Assembly: GCA_035646535.1 (NCBI GenBank)
Contig: DASRPD010000098.1
Location: forward strand, 53,102-117,101
Direction: 5' to 3'
Source of the DNA: DASRPD01 sp035646535
Lineage (GTDB): Bacteria; Actinomycetota; Acidimicrobiia; IMCC26256; JANYLB01
Length of the DNA: 64,000 nucleotides
Part shown: positions 43,931-53,362 of the stretch, piece after piece
Layout: every line of letters begins with the position of its first letter
Position numbering within the stretch: the stretch's first letter is position 1
The notes under the pieces: generated by a model
The model's input: the letters and a program-made list of their open reading frames with translations, nothing else
The model's database searches: none
Told to the model about the DNA's origin: nothing
Translations under genes and position numbers: made by a program

Positions 43931-45151
43931 GTGAGATCTCGCGGGTTGCTCGGGGCTCTGTGCCTCATCGTCGCCCTTGTCACCGGCGTTGCCGTCGGTG
44001 GCCTGGGCGCGCGCGCCGGTGCGGCGCCCGGGGCAGCGTCGCAGCCTGCCGACGTCGGCGCCCGCGTGGCCCGCCTCGAGGCCGCGCTCGCGAGCGCCGA
44101 GGCGAATGCTCTGGCCATGGCAGCGCAACGAGATCGCACCGAAGCCGAGCTCCAGATCGCGCGTACTGAGCGCGGCCGGGCCGAGACCCGCTTGGCCGAG
44201 CTCGATCTCGCCCGCGCCCAGGCCGAAGACGAGCTCGAGCTCGCGGAGGACCGAGTGGCCGAGGTTGTGCGGTTGGCGTACGTCGGTGGCGGTGACGGCG
44301 TGGCGTTGCTCGCGGACTTCTTGGGCTCGGCCGACGCGACCGAGCTGGAACGTCGGAGGGTTCTGACGCGCAGCGTCGGCGACTCCCACGAGCAAGCCGT
44401 GCGTGACCTTCGTGCAGCTCGGCGCCAGGCTCGCCGCGCGGCAGCCGACGCGGAGGCGGCCCGTGAGGAGGTCGACCGGCGGGTTCGTCAGCTCGAGGAC
44501 GGGCTGGCGGAGGCCACGGGAGCCGCGACGAGAGCGGAGACCGCCGCCTCCGTCGCCCGGTTCCAGTACGACCGGTGGGCTTCGGTGCGGTTCGGCCCGG
44601 CTACGCCGATCCTGGGCGTGTCGCGTCTCACCGGCCGAGAGCTCGCCCGCTGGTTCCGCGCCGAGCATCACAGCGCGCGCACGACAGTGTCTATCGACGA
44701 GCTGGCACAGATCTTCATCGAGGAAGGTGACGCGGCCGGCGTTCGCGGCGACATCGCGTTCGCGCAGTCCGTCCTCGAGACGGGTTCGTTCTCCTTCCCC
44801 GACTACGGACAGGTCCGTACGGCAGACAACAACTTCGCCGGCATCGGCGCCTGTGACTCGTGTGCGACCGGTCGCGGCTACGCCGACGCCCGAACGGGAG
44901 TTCGCGCCCAGATCCAGCTCTTGCGCGCTTACGCAGACCCGGCCGTCACGACCGAGACGCTCGGGAACCCCCCGGTGGATCCCGAGCTCCCCAGCTTCTT
45001 CCTCCGCGGGCAGGCGCCGACCTGGGCCGGTCTGACCGGCACGTGGGCGACCTCCACCACGTACGCGCCGAAGATCTTCGAGCTGTACTTCCGCATCCTC
45101 GGCTGGGTGACTGACCGGCCCGACGCGTCCACCTCCGCTCGACAAGACTGA
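43931..45151 (+). CDS. Secreted coiled-coil protein with glucosaminidase domain
   Basis: The 406-residue protein has a signal peptide (GLLGALCLIVALVTGVAVGG), a long coiled coil (residues about 45-210) of the CwlO/PcsB type, and a glucosaminidase domain. The domain has FAQSVLETGSF with the likely catalytic Glu, DNNFAGIGACDSCATG and RAQIQLLRAYAD. It should cleave the glycan strand of peptidoglycan. The coiled coil often serves as a self-inhibitory or FtsX-binding segment. GTG 43931 is the start. A serine hydrolase follows 6 bp later. Confidence 0.85.
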   Translation: MRSRGLLGALCLIVALVTGVAVGGLGARAGAAPGAASQPADVGARVARLEAALASAEANALAMAAQRDRTEAELQIARTERGRAETRLAELDLARAQAEDELELAEDRVAEVVRLAYVGGGDGVALLADFLGSADATELERRRVLTRSVGDSHEQAVRDLRAARRQARRAAADAEAAREEVDRRVRQLEDGLAEATGAATRAETAASVARFQYDRWASVRFGPATPILGVSRLTGRELARWFRAEHHSARTTVSIDELAQIFIEEGDAAGVRGDIAFAQSVLETGSFSFPDYGQVRTADNNFAGIGACDSCATGRGYADARTGVRAQIQLLRAYADPAVTTETLGNPPVDPELPSFFLRGQAPTWAGLTGTWATSTTYAPKIFELYFRILGWVTDRPDASTSARQD

Positions 45152-45157
45152 CCCAGC

Positions 45158-46102
45158 GTGACCACCGTCGACGAGGTCGCGGAGCGAGCGTTCTCGCAGC
45201 CGCCCGAGCTCGGGCTCACCCTGGCGATGGTCGTCGCGCATCGCGGCGAGATCGTCGCCGAGCGTTATGGACCGGGAACCGACGCCACCACCACCCTCAT
45301 CTCGTGGTCGATGGCCAAGAGCATCACGCACGCGCTGATCGGTCTCCTCGTGCGCGACGGTCGGCTCGACATGGCCGCGCCTGCTCCCGTCCCGCGGTGG
45401 GGACACGATGGCGATGCCCGTGGCGCCATCACGCTCGACCAGCTGCTCCAGATGCGCAGCGGCCTCGCGTTCGTCGAGGACTACGTCGAGGGTCACCCTT
45501 CCGACGTCATCGACATGCTGTTCGGCAGCGGCCGGGACGACGTGGCCGCGTACGCGGAGGCGTGTGAGCTCGAACACGTACCCGGAACCGTCTTCAACTA
45601 CTCGAGCGGCACGACCAACATCGTGAGCGCGATCGCGGGTCGGACGATCGGGGGCGGTGCCGAGGGTGTCTCGGAATACCTCGATCGAGAGCTGCTCGCA
45701 CCGCTCGGCATGACATCGGCCACGGTGGGTTGCGACGCCGCCGGGACGTTCGTCGGCTCGTCGTACGTCTATGCCACCGCGCGCGACTTCGTGAGGTTCG
45801 GTGAGCTGTATCGCAACGACGGTGTCGTCGATGGTCGGCGCCTGCTCCCGGTGGGGTGGGTCGACCACGGGCGGAAGATGACCGCGCCGCCCGCCCCGCC
45901 CGACGAGCCCTTCGGCTATGGAGCCCACTGGTGGGTCTGGGACGACGCGCACGGCACCTACGGTGCCCATGGCTACGAGGGCCAGTACACGCTCATCGTC
46001 CCCGATCTGGACCTCGTTGTGGTGCGCCTCGGCAAGTCACCCGTCGAGTTGCGCCCCGCCGTGGTGTCCGACCTGGCGCGGATCATCACGAGCTTCGCCT
46101 GA
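45158..46102 (+). CDS. Serine hydrolase, beta-lactamase/D,D-peptidase family
   Basis: The 314-residue protein has the SxxK motif ISWSMAKSITHALIG and the YxN-like motif FNYSSGTTNIV. The C-terminal GYEGQYTLIVPDLDLVVVRL fits the class C esterase/beta-lactamase core. No signal peptide is seen, so it likely acts inside the cell as an esterase. It begins 6 bp after the glucosaminidase gene. Confidence 0.85.
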   Translation: MTTVDEVAERAFSQPPELGLTLAMVVAHRGEIVAERYGPGTDATTTLISWSMAKSITHALIGLLVRDGRLDMAAPAPVPRWGHDGDARGAITLDQLLQMRSGLAFVEDYVEGHPSDVIDMLFGSGRDDVAAYAEACELEHVPGTVFNYSSGTTNIVSAIAGRTIGGGAEGVSEYLDRELLAPLGMTSATVGCDAAGTFVGSSYVYATARDFVRFGELYRNDGVVDGRRLLPVGWVDHGRKMTAPPAPPDEPFGYGAHWWVWDDAHGTYGAHGYEGQYTLIVPDLDLVVVRLGKSPVELRPAVVSDLARIITSFA

Positions 46103-46185
46103 GCCCTCACGCACGACCGAGGTCGCGGTCCCTCCCGGCGGCCTCGAGGTGGCACACTGTGACTCCCCGACACGGAGGCGATCGG

Positions 46186-47694
46186 GTGACCACCCTGCTC
46201 GAGCGGTCCGGCGCGATCGACGCGCCTCCGAATCCCCCACCGCGATCGCGGTGGCGACTTCCCCTGATCTTCGGCGCGCTCCTGCTCGTGACCGTCGCGC
46301 TCCGCCTGCCGGCGTACACGGTGCCCGTGTTCAATTCGGACGAGACCTTCCTCGCGACCCAGGCCAACGTCATCGTCGACGGCGGTCGGCTCTACCACGA
46401 CGCGGTCGACCGCAAGCCACCGCTCGTGCCGTATCTCTACGCGGCGGTCTTCGCCGTCACAGGGAGCAACCACCTCGGCTGGATTCGGACCCTCGCGATG
46501 GGGTCGGTCGCGCTCACCGGGCTGTTGCTCGTCGTGGAGGGCCGCCGACGATACGGCACTCGCGCCGGCGTGCTCGCGGGTTTCCTGTTCGTGTTCGCCT
46601 CGGTTTCGTTCGCGCCCCAGGACGGCCAAGCCGCAAACTTCGAAGTGTTCATGCTGCCCGCGATGACCGCGGCCGTCCTGCTCGCGCGTCAGGACCGATT
46701 CGCCGGGTCGGGGGTCGCGGTCGCGGTCGCAACGCTCGCCAAGCAGACCGGCGCGGCGACGCTGTTACCGGTGCTGTACCTCGCGTGGCGAGCGGGCCGG
46801 CGCGCCACCGTGACGCGTGCCGGACTCGGGTTCGCGATCCCGCTCGGCGTGGTCGCGATCCTCGTCGGTCCGGGCCAGCTGCTCTTCTGGGCCGTGCTCG
46901 GCAACGGCTCCTATCTCGGGATCGGCTCGGCGTCGTTCTACGTGATCGGGGTGTTCGCCGTGATGACTGCCGCGTTCGTGTTGTGCAACGCGCCCGTGGT
47001 CGCGTCGACGGTGGCCGCGTGGCACCACCGTCACGACCGCGACGATGTCGATCTGTGGCTCTGGTTGGCGTCCGGCGCGATCTCGATCGCGGTCGGGTTT
47101 CGATTCTTCGGCCACTACTACCTGCAGCTGCTCCCGCCGCTGTGCCTCCTCGCCGGCGGAGCGCTCGCGACCGCCACGGGACGTATCCGGACGATCGCGG
47201 TGGCGACTGCGGCCGTCATCGCGGTGGGCTTCTCGATCATGGGCCATGTGGCGCAGCCGTTCGGGGAGGAGCCCCAGTACCACGCCGTCAGTCGGTTCAT
47301 CGAGGCCAACGCGAGTGAGACCGAACGGATTCTGGTCTGGGGTGCGCTTCCCGAGGTCTACTGGGCATCCAACCGGCGTCCCGCGACCCGCTTCGCGAGC
47401 AACTCGTTCGTGACCGGACACTGGGGTGGCCGCCCCCAGGGTGACCTGTCGGCCGACTTGGCGACGCCGGATGCGCTCGGCCAATTCCTCGGGGACTTCG
47501 CCGCCCACCCGCCTCGCTACGTGCTCGACACGTCGCCCGCCGCGATCCGCGACGCGCAGTACTACCCGCTCTCGCAGTTCCCGTCGATCGACGCGCTCAT
47601 CCGCGCCAACTACCGCTACGTGCGCTCGATCGACGGGATCGCGATCTACGAGCGCAAGCGGGGTGCCCGGGTGTACCCGTCGGCCGACGAGTGA
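46186..47694 (+). CDS. Glycosyltransferase family 39-like membrane protein
   Basis: The 502-residue protein has about ten membrane helices and the GT-C loop motif VPVFNSDETFLATQ with the acidic pair, then DAVDRKPPLVPYLYA. These fit dolichyl/polyprenyl-phosphate sugar transferases such as ArnT and PMT relatives. GTG 46186 follows GGAGG. The C-terminal soluble domain (ERILVWGALPEVYWAS) is typical. The acceptor may be arabinan or another envelope glycan. Confidence 0.85.
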   Translation: MTTLLERSGAIDAPPNPPPRSRWRLPLIFGALLLVTVALRLPAYTVPVFNSDETFLATQANVIVDGGRLYHDAVDRKPPLVPYLYAAVFAVTGSNHLGWIRTLAMGSVALTGLLLVVEGRRRYGTRAGVLAGFLFVFASVSFAPQDGQAANFEVFMLPAMTAAVLLARQDRFAGSGVAVAVATLAKQTGAATLLPVLYLAWRAGRRATVTRAGLGFAIPLGVVAILVGPGQLLFWAVLGNGSYLGIGSASFYVIGVFAVMTAAFVLCNAPVVASTVAAWHHRHDRDDVDLWLWLASGAISIAVGFRFFGHYYLQLLPPLCLLAGGALATATGRIRTIAVATAAVIAVGFSIMGHVAQPFGEEPQYHAVSRFIEANASETERILVWGALPEVYWASNRRPATRFASNSFVTGHWGGRPQGDLSADLATPDALGQFLGDFAAHPPRYVLDTSPAAIRDAQYYPLSQFPSIDALIRANYRYVRSIDGIAIYERKRGARVYPSADE

Positions 47695-47701
47695 GGCACC
47701 G

Positions 47702-48820
47702 TCAACCGGAGGCGCAGACCGCGGCTCGGCTGCTCAGGGCGTTGCCGCGGCGCCACATACGCAGCAGGTCGAGATCGTCACCGTTGGTGCAGTAGCCGAA
47801 CGACAGGCCGGAGTCGGGGTCCGCCCACGCGATTTGGCCCGCCGCCCCGTTGTGGCCGAACGCCCGCGGGGACGTCGTGTGGCCGAAGCCCCGGATCGCG
47901 GCGCGCCCATCGTCGCCGGCAACCACGAGGCCGAGCGTGCGCATCGCCGGCGTCTGGGTCAGCGGGTCGGGGAACGTATTGCGAACGTTGCTCGTGGCGT
48001 CGGCAAGCACGTCGCGGTTCCAGATCGTGCCGTCGTCGTGCAGGATGGCCTGGTAGTAGCAGGCGAGGTCGGAGGCGCGCATCACTGCGCCACCACCGGG
48101 TACCCCGAGCGCACGCGTCGCCGGTTCGTTGAAATGGAGGAGCGCCGCGTCGGTGACCTCGGTGCCCGGGAGCTCGCGAATGCCGAGGGCCGCCTCGAGC
48201 TCATCCGCGGTGGGGGGCTCGCCGCGCAGCTCGAGCGGGACGACGTCGTGTTGGTCGGCCTCGGGTATCCCGAGCAGGCGGGGGAGTCCGGCCGGGTCGG
48301 TGACACGCTCGGCGACGATGTCGAGGTACGACCGGCCGGTGACCCGGTCGATGATCTCGGCCAGTACCCAGTGGGCCGACGTTGCGTGGTACTCGTACGC
48401 AGTACCGGGCTCCCAGTTCAGCCGCCAGCGGGCGAACGCGGCGAGCCGGCCGTCACGGTCGTACCAGTCGGGAGGTCCGAGAGGAGCGTGCGGGAAGCCG
48501 GACGTGTGGAGCATCACCTGGCCGACCGTGATCACGTCTTTTCCGTTGGAACCGAACTCGGGGATGTAGTCGATCACGCGTGCGTGGACGTCGATCGCGC
48601 CATCGCCGATGAGTGCCCAGATGGCCCCGGCCACGAACGCCTTGGTGCAGGAGAACACCACGTAGCGGGTGTCGGTCGACGCGTCGCCGAAGGCTTCGAA
48701 CACCTCGAGCTCCCCGCCGCGACCCAGCGCGACCTGACAGGACGGCAGAATCCCTCCCTCGACGTCGCGCCGGGCACGGGCGAGCAGCTCGCGCACCTTT
48801 GTCGGATCCAGACCGGTCAT
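47702..48820 (-). CDS. Serine hydrolase, beta-lactamase family (EstB-like)
   Basis: The 372-residue protein has VVFSCTKAFVAGAIWAL with SxxK (SCTK) and YEYHATSAHWVLAEII with the Tyr motif. FGHNGAAGQIAWADPDS matches the HxG box. No signal peptide is seen. Such proteins are esterases or lactone hydrolases more often than beta-lactamases. It is convergent with the glycosyltransferase gene. Confidence 0.88.
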   Translation of the reverse strand: MTGLDPTKVRELLARARRDVEGGILPSCQVALGRGGELEVFEAFGDASTDTRYVVFSCTKAFVAGAIWALIGDGAIDVHARVIDYIPEFGSNGKDVITVGQVMLHTSGFPHAPLGPPDWYDRDGRLAAFARWRLNWEPGTAYEYHATSAHWVLAEIIDRVTGRSYLDIVAERVTDPAGLPRLLGIPEADQHDVVPLELRGEPPTADELEAALGIRELPGTEVTDAALLHFNEPATRALGVPGGGAVMRASDLACYYQAILHDDGTIWNRDVLADATSNVRNTFPDPLTQTPAMRTLGLVVAGDDGRAAIRGFGHTTSPRAFGHNGAAGQIAWADPDSGLSFGYCTNGDDLDLLRMWRRGNALSSRAAVCASG

Positions 48821-48890
48821 CGTCTCCCCTTGGTGTGATGCACGGCATACCGGCGCTCGGAGCATGCTCGCGCCGATACCGCGGCGGTGG

Positions 48891-48933
48891 GTTCGGTCAC
48901 TGGACGCGCACCCTGCGCGGCCAGTGACCGAAC
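48891..48933. terminator. Strong 43-nt hairpin
   Basis: GTTCGGTCACTGG (48891-48903) and CCAGTGACCGAAC (48921-48933) pair perfectly. Inside, CGCGCA and TGCGCG pair across CCC. The result is a 19-bp stem with one A-G mismatch and a 3-nt loop. It lies between two minus-strand genes, 146 bp after the nuclease stop. A terminator without a T-run is the simplest reading. Confidence 0.5.
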
Positions 48934-48992
48934 GCGCGGGATCGGGGCCGGAGGGACGATGTCGACCCTCGTCCGGCCCGGGTTGGCCGCCA

Positions 48993-49040
48993 TCAGAGTG
49001 TCACCACCGAACGGAGCACCTCGAGGACTTCCTGGGTCAT
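48993..49040 (-). CDS. Possible 15-codon small ORF with strong ribosome site
   Basis: AAGGAG lies 5 bp before an ATG that opens MTQEVLEVLRSVVTL and a stop at 48993-48995. It sits upstream of the serine hydrolase and downstream of the nuclease on the same strand. Nothing similar is known to me. It may be a chance ORF, a leader peptide or the start of an eroded gene. Confidence 0.25.
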   Translation of the reverse strand: MTQEVLEVLRSVVTL

Positions 49041-49078
49041 CACTGCTCCTTCACGTCGTGCGCCCGGCGTCTTGTTGT

Positions 49079-49807
49079 CTACCGCAGCCGGAGCGTTGCG
49101 CGTACCGCCCGGTGATCGGAGCCCAGATAGCTCGAGACCGCGCCGCCTCGGGCTTCGACCTCGCTCGGGACCCAGATGTGGTCGATCTGGCTATGGGGCC
49201 GACGGCCGGGAAAGGTCCGGCCGCGCACCGCTCGGGTCCGGCCGCCGAGCAATGGGCGCAGCACCGGCCCCCACATGTTGCAGTCGCCCGCGATGACGCT
49301 GGGGACCGGCTCTGCCGCGAGCAACCGGCTGAGCGACCGCAGCTGAGGTGGCGAGCCCCAGAGCCTGTGTGATGCGTGGACGCCGGCGATGACCAGCGGG
49401 TGGCCGTCCACATCGACTTCGACGCAGGCCGCGGCGCGCCGAGTGACCAGATCACCAGGCGGACAGCCCAGGTCGATGACGAATCGACGGGTCGTCGGCA
49501 ACCGAGTGAGCACGGCGAGCCCCCACGAGCCCGGGGGCGTACCGCTGACCGGACGCGGGAGTTGGCGCGGCCGTCCCGACATGTCGTCGGGCGCGAGAAC
49601 GGCTTCGCATGCGATCTCCAGTCCCGTCGCGGCGGCGACGTCGTCGATCGAAGCCCGTACTCCCGGCGGCCGCCAGACCTCCTGCAGCACCAGCACGTCG
49701 GCGTCGAGACCGACGGCGGCGGCGGCGACGTCGAATGGGGCACCGCGGGCGTCGATGCCCCAGTGGGTGTTGAAGCTGGCGAGGACGAGCTCGACGGGTG
49801 CAGCCAC
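49079..49807 (-). CDS. Endonuclease/exonuclease/phosphatase family protein
   Basis: The 242-residue protein has NTHWGIDARG with the first Asn, DVLVLQEVWRP with the metal-ligand Glu, VHASHRL, AGDCNMWGP with the Asp-x-Asn pair and LGSDHRAVRA with the terminal Asp-His. These are all the EEP active-site motifs. It hydrolyses phosphodiesters or phosphomonoesters of nucleic acids, lipids or small molecules. It may be secreted or cytosolic, since no signal peptide is seen. Confidence 0.9.
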   Translation of the reverse strand: MAAPVELVLASFNTHWGIDARGAPFDVAAAAVGLDADVLVLQEVWRPPGVRASIDDVAAATGLEIACEAVLAPDDMSGRPRQLPRPVSGTPPGSWGLAVLTRLPTTRRFVIDLGCPPGDLVTRRAAACVEVDVDGHPLVIAGVHASHRLWGSPPQLRSLSRLLAAEPVPSVIAGDCNMWGPVLRPLLGGRTRAVRGRTFPGRRPHSQIDHIWVPSEVEARGGAVSSYLGSDHRAVRATLRLR

Positions 49808-49914
49808 GGAAGCTCGCAGGCTAGTTGGCGAAGCCGTAGTCTCCGCGTCGGCATCAGGGCTTGTCCGCCGCGTCCGACCGGAGCTCGGTGGACGCTCGAC
49901 CGAAACGAAGTGGA

Positions 49915-50730
49915 ATGACTGACTCGAGAACGGGCGCGTTGGCCGGATACGACCTGGCTGGTCGTGTTGCCGTCATCACGGGTGCGGGAAGCGGCATCGG
50001 CAAAGCAACCGCACACACGCTGGCATCGTGTGGAGCGACCGTCGTGTGCGCCGACATCGATGAGCCTGCCGCCCAGATCACCGCCGACGAGCTCGCCCAG
50101 GGTGGCGCCCGCGCCCGCGCGCTTCGCACCGACGTCACCGTTCGGGCCGACGTCGACGCGCTCGTGGACGGCGCCAATCAGGAATTCGGGCGCCTGGACA
50201 TCATGGGCAACGTCGCGGGCGTGCCCCACAACAAGATGATTGCCGACACCACTGACGAAGAGTTCGAGCGCATCCTGGCCATCAACCTGAAGAGTGTCTT
50301 CTACGGCGTGCAAGCCGCGCTTCGAATCATGGTCCCGCAGCACTCGGGCAACATCGTGAACCTCTCGTCGGGCGCGATCGACACGCCCGCGCCCACGCTC
50401 GCCTGCTACGCCATGACCAAGGCGGCCGTCGCGATGCTGACCAAGACCGCCGCGATGGAGGCGGGCCCCCACGGCGTCCGGGTCAACGCGCTCGCTCCCG
50501 GGGTGATCCACACCAACTTCTCGCGTCACAACTACGTCGACGCCGACGGCAACGTGGACGATGAGAAGGTCGAGCAGTACCGGAAGCGCTTCGGCGCCAT
50601 GGCTCCGCTCGGCCGCGTCGGAGAAGCACAAGACATCGCCGATGCGATCCTGTACCTCGTGTCGGACGCCGGATCGTTCATGACCGGACAGATCCTGCGT
50701 CCGAACGGCGGCGTCGCCATGCCCTGGTAG
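49915..50730 (+). CDS. Short-chain dehydrogenase/reductase
   Basis: The 271-residue classical SDR has the NAD(P) loop VAVITGAGSGIGKATAH and CADIDEP with Asp, so NAD(H) is favoured. NVAGVPHNK replaces the usual NNAG. The catalytic triad is in NLSSGAID (Ser) and YAMTKAAVAM (Tyr-x-x-x-Lys). The C-terminal MTGQILRPNGGVAMPW is typical. It oxidises or reduces an alcohol or ketone. The substrate is unknown. Confidence 0.9.
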   Translation: MTDSRTGALAGYDLAGRVAVITGAGSGIGKATAHTLASCGATVVCADIDEPAAQITADELAQGGARARALRTDVTVRADVDALVDGANQEFGRLDIMGNVAGVPHNKMIADTTDEEFERILAINLKSVFYGVQAALRIMVPQHSGNIVNLSSGAIDTPAPTLACYAMTKAAVAMLTKTAAMEAGPHGVRVNALAPGVIHTNFSRHNYVDADGNVDDEKVEQYRKRFGAMAPLGRVGEAQDIADAILYLVSDAGSFMTGQILRPNGGVAMPW

Positions 50731-50779
50731 GGCGATGCCCTGGTCGGTAGGCGCACGCGATCGCAGTCGGCCGTTTGGT

Positions 50780-52198
50780 TCAGGCGTCGAGTGATTCGCC
50801 GTCCGCGCCAGTGGTGTCCTCGGAGTCCTGGTCGTTCCCATCGTGAGAGACGGTCTCGCCCGCAGGGAGCGTCACGACGAGGCGAGCGCCGCCGAGCCGT
50901 TGGCTGACGCCCGCGTGCACGGTGCCGCCGTGGCGCTCGACGATCGCGCGCACCATCGCGAGGCCGAGCCCCGCGCCACCGGCGTCACGCCCGCGACCGT
51001 CTTCGAGGCGCGTGAATCGCTCGAACACCCGCTCGTGGTCCTCGGCCGGGATGCCGGGCCCGTCGTCGTCCACGCTGAGCTCGACGACCGACTCGTGGGT
51101 GTGCAGCGTCAGCGCGACGGTCGAGCGCGCGTGACGCGCGGCGTTGTCGCCCAGGTTGCGTACGACGCGTTCGAGCTGTGATCGGGTTCCGCGCACGCGT
51201 CCGGCCGAGACCCGGTCGGTGAGCACGGCGACCCGGGTTCGGAGACGGCCCGCTTCGTCGAGCACGAGATCATCGACGTCAACCAACACGTCGGGTATCG
51301 GGGCATCGGATTCGTCGAGGCGGGCGAGCTCCAACAGCTCGTCAACCATCTGCTCGAGTCGGGCGTCGTCCGCGAGCACGCGCCGGGCGACGTCCGGCCA
51401 GTCCGTGTCGGCGCCTCGGTGCTGCGCGACCTCGACAGTGGCGCGGATCGAGGCAACCGGGCTGCGCAGCTCGTGGGACGCGTCGGATACGAAGCGGTGC
51501 TGGTGTTCGGAAGCGTGCTCCAGGCGATCGAGGAGGGAGTTCATCGTTCGGGCGAGCTCGTCGAGCTCGTCACCGGTACCCGGCTCAGGTACCCGCCGGT
51601 GCATGCTCGCGGCGTTCATCTCGGTGAGGGCCGTACGCATCGCGTACACCGGTCGGAGTGCGCGTCCAACGAACCACCACGCCACGAGGCCGACGCCCAC
51701 GACGAGGCCGGGGATGCTCAGCCAGAGCGCTTTCGCAAGCGCGTTCACGCTGCGGTTCACCTCCTCGAGCGGGCTCGCGGCGATGAGGGTGACGGTGCCG
51801 ACCGTCGTGCGGACCCGGTCGTACACGACAATGGGTTCGGGGTCGCCGGGCATTGCGATCCGCACTTCGCCGTCGTCCGGGTCCTGGTACACCGACGGCC
51901 CGTTCGAGCCGGTCCAGGGGCGGCCGGCCAGGAGCTCACCGTGGCCGTCGAGCACGTAGAAGTCGACCGTGACCGGCAGCGCGACGCTCTCGGGTGACTC
52001 GCCGGCCTCGAGCCGGGCTTTCACCCGTTCGATCGCTCGAGCGGAGTCGGCGCGGATCTCGTCCTCGACGGAAGACCGGACCGTCGAGACCAGCAGCATC
52101 GCGGCGCCGCCGATGGCCACGACGAAGACCAACATTGCCGCGAGTGTGATCCTGACTCGTAGGGACCGAAGCGTGTGAGTCCTTGTCGACGGGGTCAC
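50780..52198 (-). CDS. Sensor histidine kinase
   Basis: The 472-residue protein has two membrane helices (residues about 14-34 and 157-177) flanking an extracytoplasmic domain of about 120 residues. HAMP follows, then the H-box FVSDASHELRSPVASI with the phosphorylated His, and the ATPase boxes NLGDNAARHAR, DDGPGIP and GGAGLGLAMV. It overlaps the response regulator gene by 4 bp. The sensed signal is not known. Confidence 0.95.
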   Translation of the reverse strand: MTPSTRTHTLRSLRVRITLAAMLVFVVAIGGAAMLLVSTVRSSVEDEIRADSARAIERVKARLEAGESPESVALPVTVDFYVLDGHGELLAGRPWTGSNGPSVYQDPDDGEVRIAMPGDPEPIVVYDRVRTTVGTVTLIAASPLEEVNRSVNALAKALWLSIPGLVVGVGLVAWWFVGRALRPVYAMRTALTEMNAASMHRRVPEPGTGDELDELARTMNSLLDRLEHASEHQHRFVSDASHELRSPVASIRATVEVAQHRGADTDWPDVARRVLADDARLEQMVDELLELARLDESDAPIPDVLVDVDDLVLDEAGRLRTRVAVLTDRVSAGRVRGTRSQLERVVRNLGDNAARHARSTVALTLHTHESVVELSVDDDGPGIPAEDHERVFERFTRLEDGRGRDAGGAGLGLAMVRAIVERHGGTVHAGVSQRLGGARLVVTLPAGETVSHDGNDQDSEDTTGADGESLDA

Positions 52199-52938
52199 GG
52201 CGTCGGCTTCACGTCGGAGGTCTCGGCGTCGGAGGTCTGGGCGTCGGCGATCGGGGCGTCGGGGATCAGGCGGTAGCCGACACCGCGCACGGTGAGCAGC
52301 GTCCGGATGTCGAACGGCTGGTCGATCTTGCGTCGGAGGTACCCGACGTACACCTCGACGATGTTCGGGTCACCGGTGAAGTCGGCCCCCCAGACCTCCT
52401 CGAGGAGCGCGCGCTTGTCGACCACGCCATCGGAATGGTCCATGAGCACGGTCAGCAGCGAAGCCTCGCGGGCGGTGAGACTGATCTCTTCGCCTCGACG
52501 CGAGCAGGCTCGGGTCACGGGTTCGAGCCCGAGCGATCCGACCGTCAACGTCGAGGCGCGTGGTGTCCGCCCGCGTCGCATGAGCGCTCGCAGGCGCGCG
52601 ACGAGCACGACGAACGAGAACGGCTTCGACAAGAAGTCGTCGGCGCCGGTGTCGAGCGCCTCGGCCTCGTCGTACTCACCGTCCTTCGCCGTGAGCATGA
52701 GGATCGGGGTGGTGACGCCCTCCTCGCGCAGGTCACGACACACCCGGTAGCCGTTGCGACCCGGCAGGAGGATGTCCAACACGATGGCCGCGTAGTCGCG
52801 CTCGAGCGCGCGGGAGAAGCCGGTGAGGCCGTCATGGGCCACCTCGACGTCGAAGTCCTCGGCGCGCAGGCCGTCGGCAACCGCCTCGGCCAGACGGACT
52901 TCGTCGTCGACCACGAGAATGCGGGCGCGTGCGCTCAT
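52195..52938 (-). CDS. OmpR/PhoB-family response regulator
   Basis: The 247-residue protein has a receiver domain with ILVVDDE, the phospho-acceptor Asp in VLDILLPGRNGYRV, LTAKDG and the Lys in LSKPFSF. A winged-helix DNA-binding domain follows (EISLTAREASLLTVLM to LTVRGVGYRLI). ATG 52938 is chosen as the start nearest the first strand. Together with the overlapping kinase it forms a two-component system. Confidence 0.95.
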   Translation of the reverse strand: MSARARILVVDDEVRLAEAVADGLRAEDFDVEVAHDGLTGFSRALERDYAAIVLDILLPGRNGYRVCRDLREEGVTTPILMLTAKDGEYDEAEALDTGADDFLSKPFSFVVLVARLRALMRRGRTPRASTLTVGSLGLEPVTRACSRRGEEISLTAREASLLTVLMDHSDGVVDKRALLEEVWGADFTGDPNIVEVYVGYLRRKIDQPFDIRTLLTVRGVGYRLIPDAPIADAQTSDAETSDVKPTP

Positions 52939-53362
52939 TGAGCGCGCACCGACATCCGCGCCGAGAGCCACTCGGCGGCGAGCTGTTTTGCGATGTGGAG
53001 GTCCGGCACCCCACGATTCTGCCGTGTCGCCGGGCCGGTCTCGTCCTTTGCCTGAGAAAACGGCTCAGGGGTCCCGCCAGGCGTGGCCGGCTCGATCGCC
53101 CTGGCCGGGTAGGCTGATGCACCGGAGCAGTCGAGGCGGGCCGTACCGCCATTCCTGAGCGGTGGATCGTCCACAGTGATGCGTGGTGATCGACCGGCCG
53201 GGTCCTCGGCGCCCGAGGGTCAACCTCGTCGTTGCTCGTGTCCGGCCCCGGCTCCGGCCGTCGGTCCTGCCACCGCTACAGAGGGCGACCCACACGAGCC
53301 CACGGCCGTGGTCCGCCACATCGGTGTGCGGTGCCCGGCCCGACCTTCGGAGACAACCAACC
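52939..53362. other. Divergent promoter region, long leader of the helicase gene
   Basis: No gene is recognised in this 424-bp region. A TAGGCT -10-like box at 53110-53115 would give the helicase mRNA a leader of about 240 nt. CCACGGCCGTGG (53300-53311) is a perfect palindrome inside it. Long leaders are common for cold-induced DEAD-box genes. Confidence 0.4.

Noticed and set aside
48817..48993. 58-codon ORF bridging the small ORF and the serine hydrolase with perfect overlaps
   Set aside because: Its composition is Pro/Arg-rich and includes the perfect hairpin. It has no ribosome site of its own beyond the overlap, so chance is more likely.
53117..53158. 13-codon ORF directly after a -10-like box upstream of the helicase
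   Set aside because: The ATG is only 1 bp from the box, too close for a leaderless start, and the peptide has no leader-like codon run.
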